This document shows, piece by piece, positions 13,185 through 14,738 of a stretch of 14,738 bases of DNA. Numbering within the stretch: the first letter of the stretch is position 1; each line of letters begins with the position of its first letter. A model generated the notes under the pieces. That model made no database searches. It worked only from the letters and a program-made list of their open reading frames with translations, and was not told the DNA's origin. Made by a program: the position numbers and the translations under genes. The DNA is from Cellvibrionales bacterium UBA1969 (GTDB taxonomy: Bacteria; Pseudomonadota; Gammaproteobacteria; Pseudomonadales; UBA7434), in contig DDDX01000052.1 of assembly GCA_002339085.1 (NCBI GenBank), forward strand, positions 1 to 14,738, in the 5' to 3' direction.

Positions 13185-14738
13185 TTAAGCCTTCTTCTTG
13201 GACTTTCTCTTGGTCTTTTTATTGGACGTCGCTTTAGCCTTACCTTTACTTTTACCTTTAGCTTGAGTCTTAACAGGCTGTTCAGTTGCAGATCGAGAGT
13301 TAGAAGCACTGTTATGCTTGGCTGCACGGCCGCCTGTGGTTTTTTTTGTATTCGCCTTAGCTGACGTTTTTTTAGATTTTGAACGTTTGTTAGCTGTACT
13401 TTTCTTCGAAGCTGATTTTTTTGATTTTTTCATCAAGCGATCTCGACGCGGTGCCTTACTATTTGCCAACTCTAGATCAACTTTGCGTTCATCGAGATCA
13501 ACTCTCGCTACGATGACTTGCAAATAATCCCCTAAATGATACGCGGCTTGCGTCCGCTCACCGATTAAACGTTGCTGAGCTTGATCATAGTGAAAATAAT
13601 CGTGGCCCAAACTGTTGATATGCACCAAGCCTTCGACAAATAAATCATCTAATTCAACAAATACACCAAATCGCGTCACTGCGGTAATGACTCCGCTAAT
13701 TTGGTCACCTAATCGCTCTTGTAGATATTCGCACTTTAACCATGCCATCACGTCTCGAGTGGCGTCATCGGCACGACGCTCAGCCATCGACGTGTGCAGA
13801 CCTGCAGTCACCATTTGGGCTTCATCATAAGGATAAATATTTTTTCTAGGAATCGCTTTAGCACCGGTGACGCGTCTCACTTGATCACAGGCTTTACGGC
13901 TACGAATAATGCTACGAATCGCTCGGTGAACCAATAAATCAGGGTATCGACGAATTGGCGAGGTAAAATGCAAATACGCCGGATACGCTAAACCAAAGTG
14001 GCCTTCATTTTCGGGCTGGTACATGGCTTGATTCATGGATCGCAATAGCATGATTTGAATAAGGTGCGCATCATCACGGTCTTTGGCTTGCTGCATTAAC
14101 GCCTGATAATGCCTAGGCTCAGGTTTTAATCCACCGGCAAGGCTTAGTCCTAATTCGCTAAGATAGAGGCGCAAGTTTTCTAATTTCTCTGCTTTAGGTG
14201 GCACATGTACGCGAAATAACACTGGCCGATCTTGAGAGTTTAAGAAATTTGCCGCCGCAACATTGGCACACAACATACACTCTTCAATGATTTTGTGCGC
14301 ATCATTACGTACGATAGGCTCGATCGTTTCAATTTTTCTATCAACATTAAAAATAATCTGCGTTTCAGTGGTTTCAAAGTCAATTGCTCCACGCTGACGT
14401 CGCGCTTGACGCAAGCAATGATACAGTGCATTAAGATTCTGCAAATGCGGCAACAAACCCTGTAGGCGTTGCATAAGGCCGGCTCGAGCCGGTTTATCGA
14501 CGAGCCCGAGTGCTTCAGCAACTTCGTTGTAAGTTAAACGAGCATGCGAGTGCATAACCGCCTCATAGAACTGCTGCTGGCGTACTTGCCCATGCGCATC
14601 AATCTGCAATTCACAGACCATGCACAGGCGATCGACCTCAGGCTTCAACGAGCATAAACCGTTGGAAATGGCCTCGGGCAGCATCGGCACTACTCGCCCC
14701 GAAAAATACACAGAGGTGGCACGCTCGTAAGCTTGTTG
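13185..14738 (-). CDS. rnr: Ribonuclease R, C-terminal part (5' end beyond the window)
   Basis: The reading frame runs off the right edge; the first visible residues QQAYERATSVYF belong to the middle of the RNB domain, so the GTG at 14711 is not a start. About 518 residues are visible. The RNB catalytic domain includes RVVPMLPEAISNGLCSL and the RNase II-family signature HFTSPIRRYPDLLVHRA. An S1 RNA-binding domain of about 80 residues follows (GDQISGVITAVTRFGVFVEL to VDLELANS). The end is a Lys/Ser/Thr-rich tail of about 90 residues. RNase R is a processive 3'-5' exoribonuclease that degrades structured RNA and aids rRNA quality control and trans-translation; the basic tail helps RNA engagement in E. 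coli. The catalytic aspartate cluster lies outside the window. The usual downstream partner rlmB is displaced to 4513. Confidence 0.97.
   Translation of the reverse strand, partial: QQAYERATSVYFSGRVVPMLPEAISNGLCSLKPEVDRLCMVCELQIDAHGQVRQQQFYEAVMHSHARLTYNEVAEALGLVDKPARAGLMQRLQGLLPHLQNLNALYHCLRQARRQRGAIDFETTETQIIFNVDRKIETIEPIVRNDAHKIIEECMLCANVAAANFLNSQDRPVLFRVHVPPKAEKLENLRLYLSELGLSLAGGLKPEPRHYQALMQQAKDRDDAHLIQIMLLRSMNQAMYQPENEGHFGLAYPAYLHFTSPIRRYPDLLVHRAIRSIIRSRKACDQVRRVTGAKAIPRKNIYPYDEAQMVTAGLHTSMAERRADDATRDVMAWLKCEYLQERLGDQISGVITAVTRFGVFVELDDLFVEGLVHINSLGHDYFHYDQAQQRLIGERTQAAYHLGDYLQVIVARVDLDERKVDLELANSKAPRRDRLMKKSKKSASKKSTANKRSKSKKTSAKANTKKTTGGRAAKHNSASNSRSATEQPVKTQAKGKSKGKAKATSNKKTKRKSKKKA

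Noticed and set aside
13318..13527. + strand frame rich in Phe/Leu/Ala opposite the rnr tail
   Set aside because: It is the antisense of the Lys/Ser-rich RNase R C terminus; hydrophobicity is an artefact of lysine codons read in reverse.
1..14738. Mobile element, CRISPR array, toxin-antitoxin or phage defence system
   Set aside because: No transposase, integrase, repeat-spacer array, nuclease-effector pair or phage gene is visible; all confident genes are metabolic, transport or RNA-processing.

Overview
The window looks like a piece of a gammaproteobacterial chromosome, probably from a marine, mid-GC, aerobic heterotroph. This is inferred from the rnr and rlmB housekeeping genes, the moderate base composition and the load of acyl-CoA and short-chain dehydrogenase genes; no taxon can be fixed from the sequence alone. 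It opens with the 3' half of a tRNA on the + strand and closes inside rnr (ribonuclease R) on the - strand.

Layout, left to right. (1) 98-4513 is a run of seven - strand genes. Read in their own direction these are rlmB, a crotonase with both catalytic glutamates, a METTL7-like methyltransferase, a deazaflavin-type (F420-family) small oxidoreductase separated from the methyltransferase by 3 bases, a second class I methyltransferase, an ABM-domain monooxygenase-like protein and a DUF1330 protein. (2) 4642-8110 is a + strand run: a YhhQ-type queuosine-precursor transporter, a short enoyl-CoA isomerase-like crotonase, a DHA3-type MFS exporter and an SRPBCC protein. (3) 8141-9691 is a - strand pair, a crotonase followed by an SDR. 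(4) 10002-11293 is a + strand pair, a divergent 6-pyruvoyl-tetrahydropterin-synthase (QueD/PTPS) family protein followed by an SDR. (5) 11309-12502 is a - strand ACMSD-type amidohydrolase. (6) 12503-13184 is a 682-base region without a credible protein gene; it holds two good intrinsic terminators, both pointing rightward. (7) 13185-14738 is the C-terminal two thirds of rnr.

rnr and rlmB are normally neighbours in gammaproteobacteria. Here they keep the same orientation and order but are separated by about 8.7 kb of metabolic genes. That inserted block, with three crotonases of differing active sites nearby, two SDRs, an amidohydrolase, an exporter and a lipid-binding-fold protein, looks like an accessory lipid or xenobiotic metabolism region. 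No integrase, transposase, CRISPR array or clear attachment-site duplication is visible.

The most unusual proteins are the PTPS-like protein, which keeps the zinc histidines but lacks the usual catalytic Cys, triad His and pterin-anchoring Glu, and the tightly coupled METTL7-like methyltransferase / F420-family oxidoreductase pair. The best non-protein candidate is a possible small RNA in 12503-13184.
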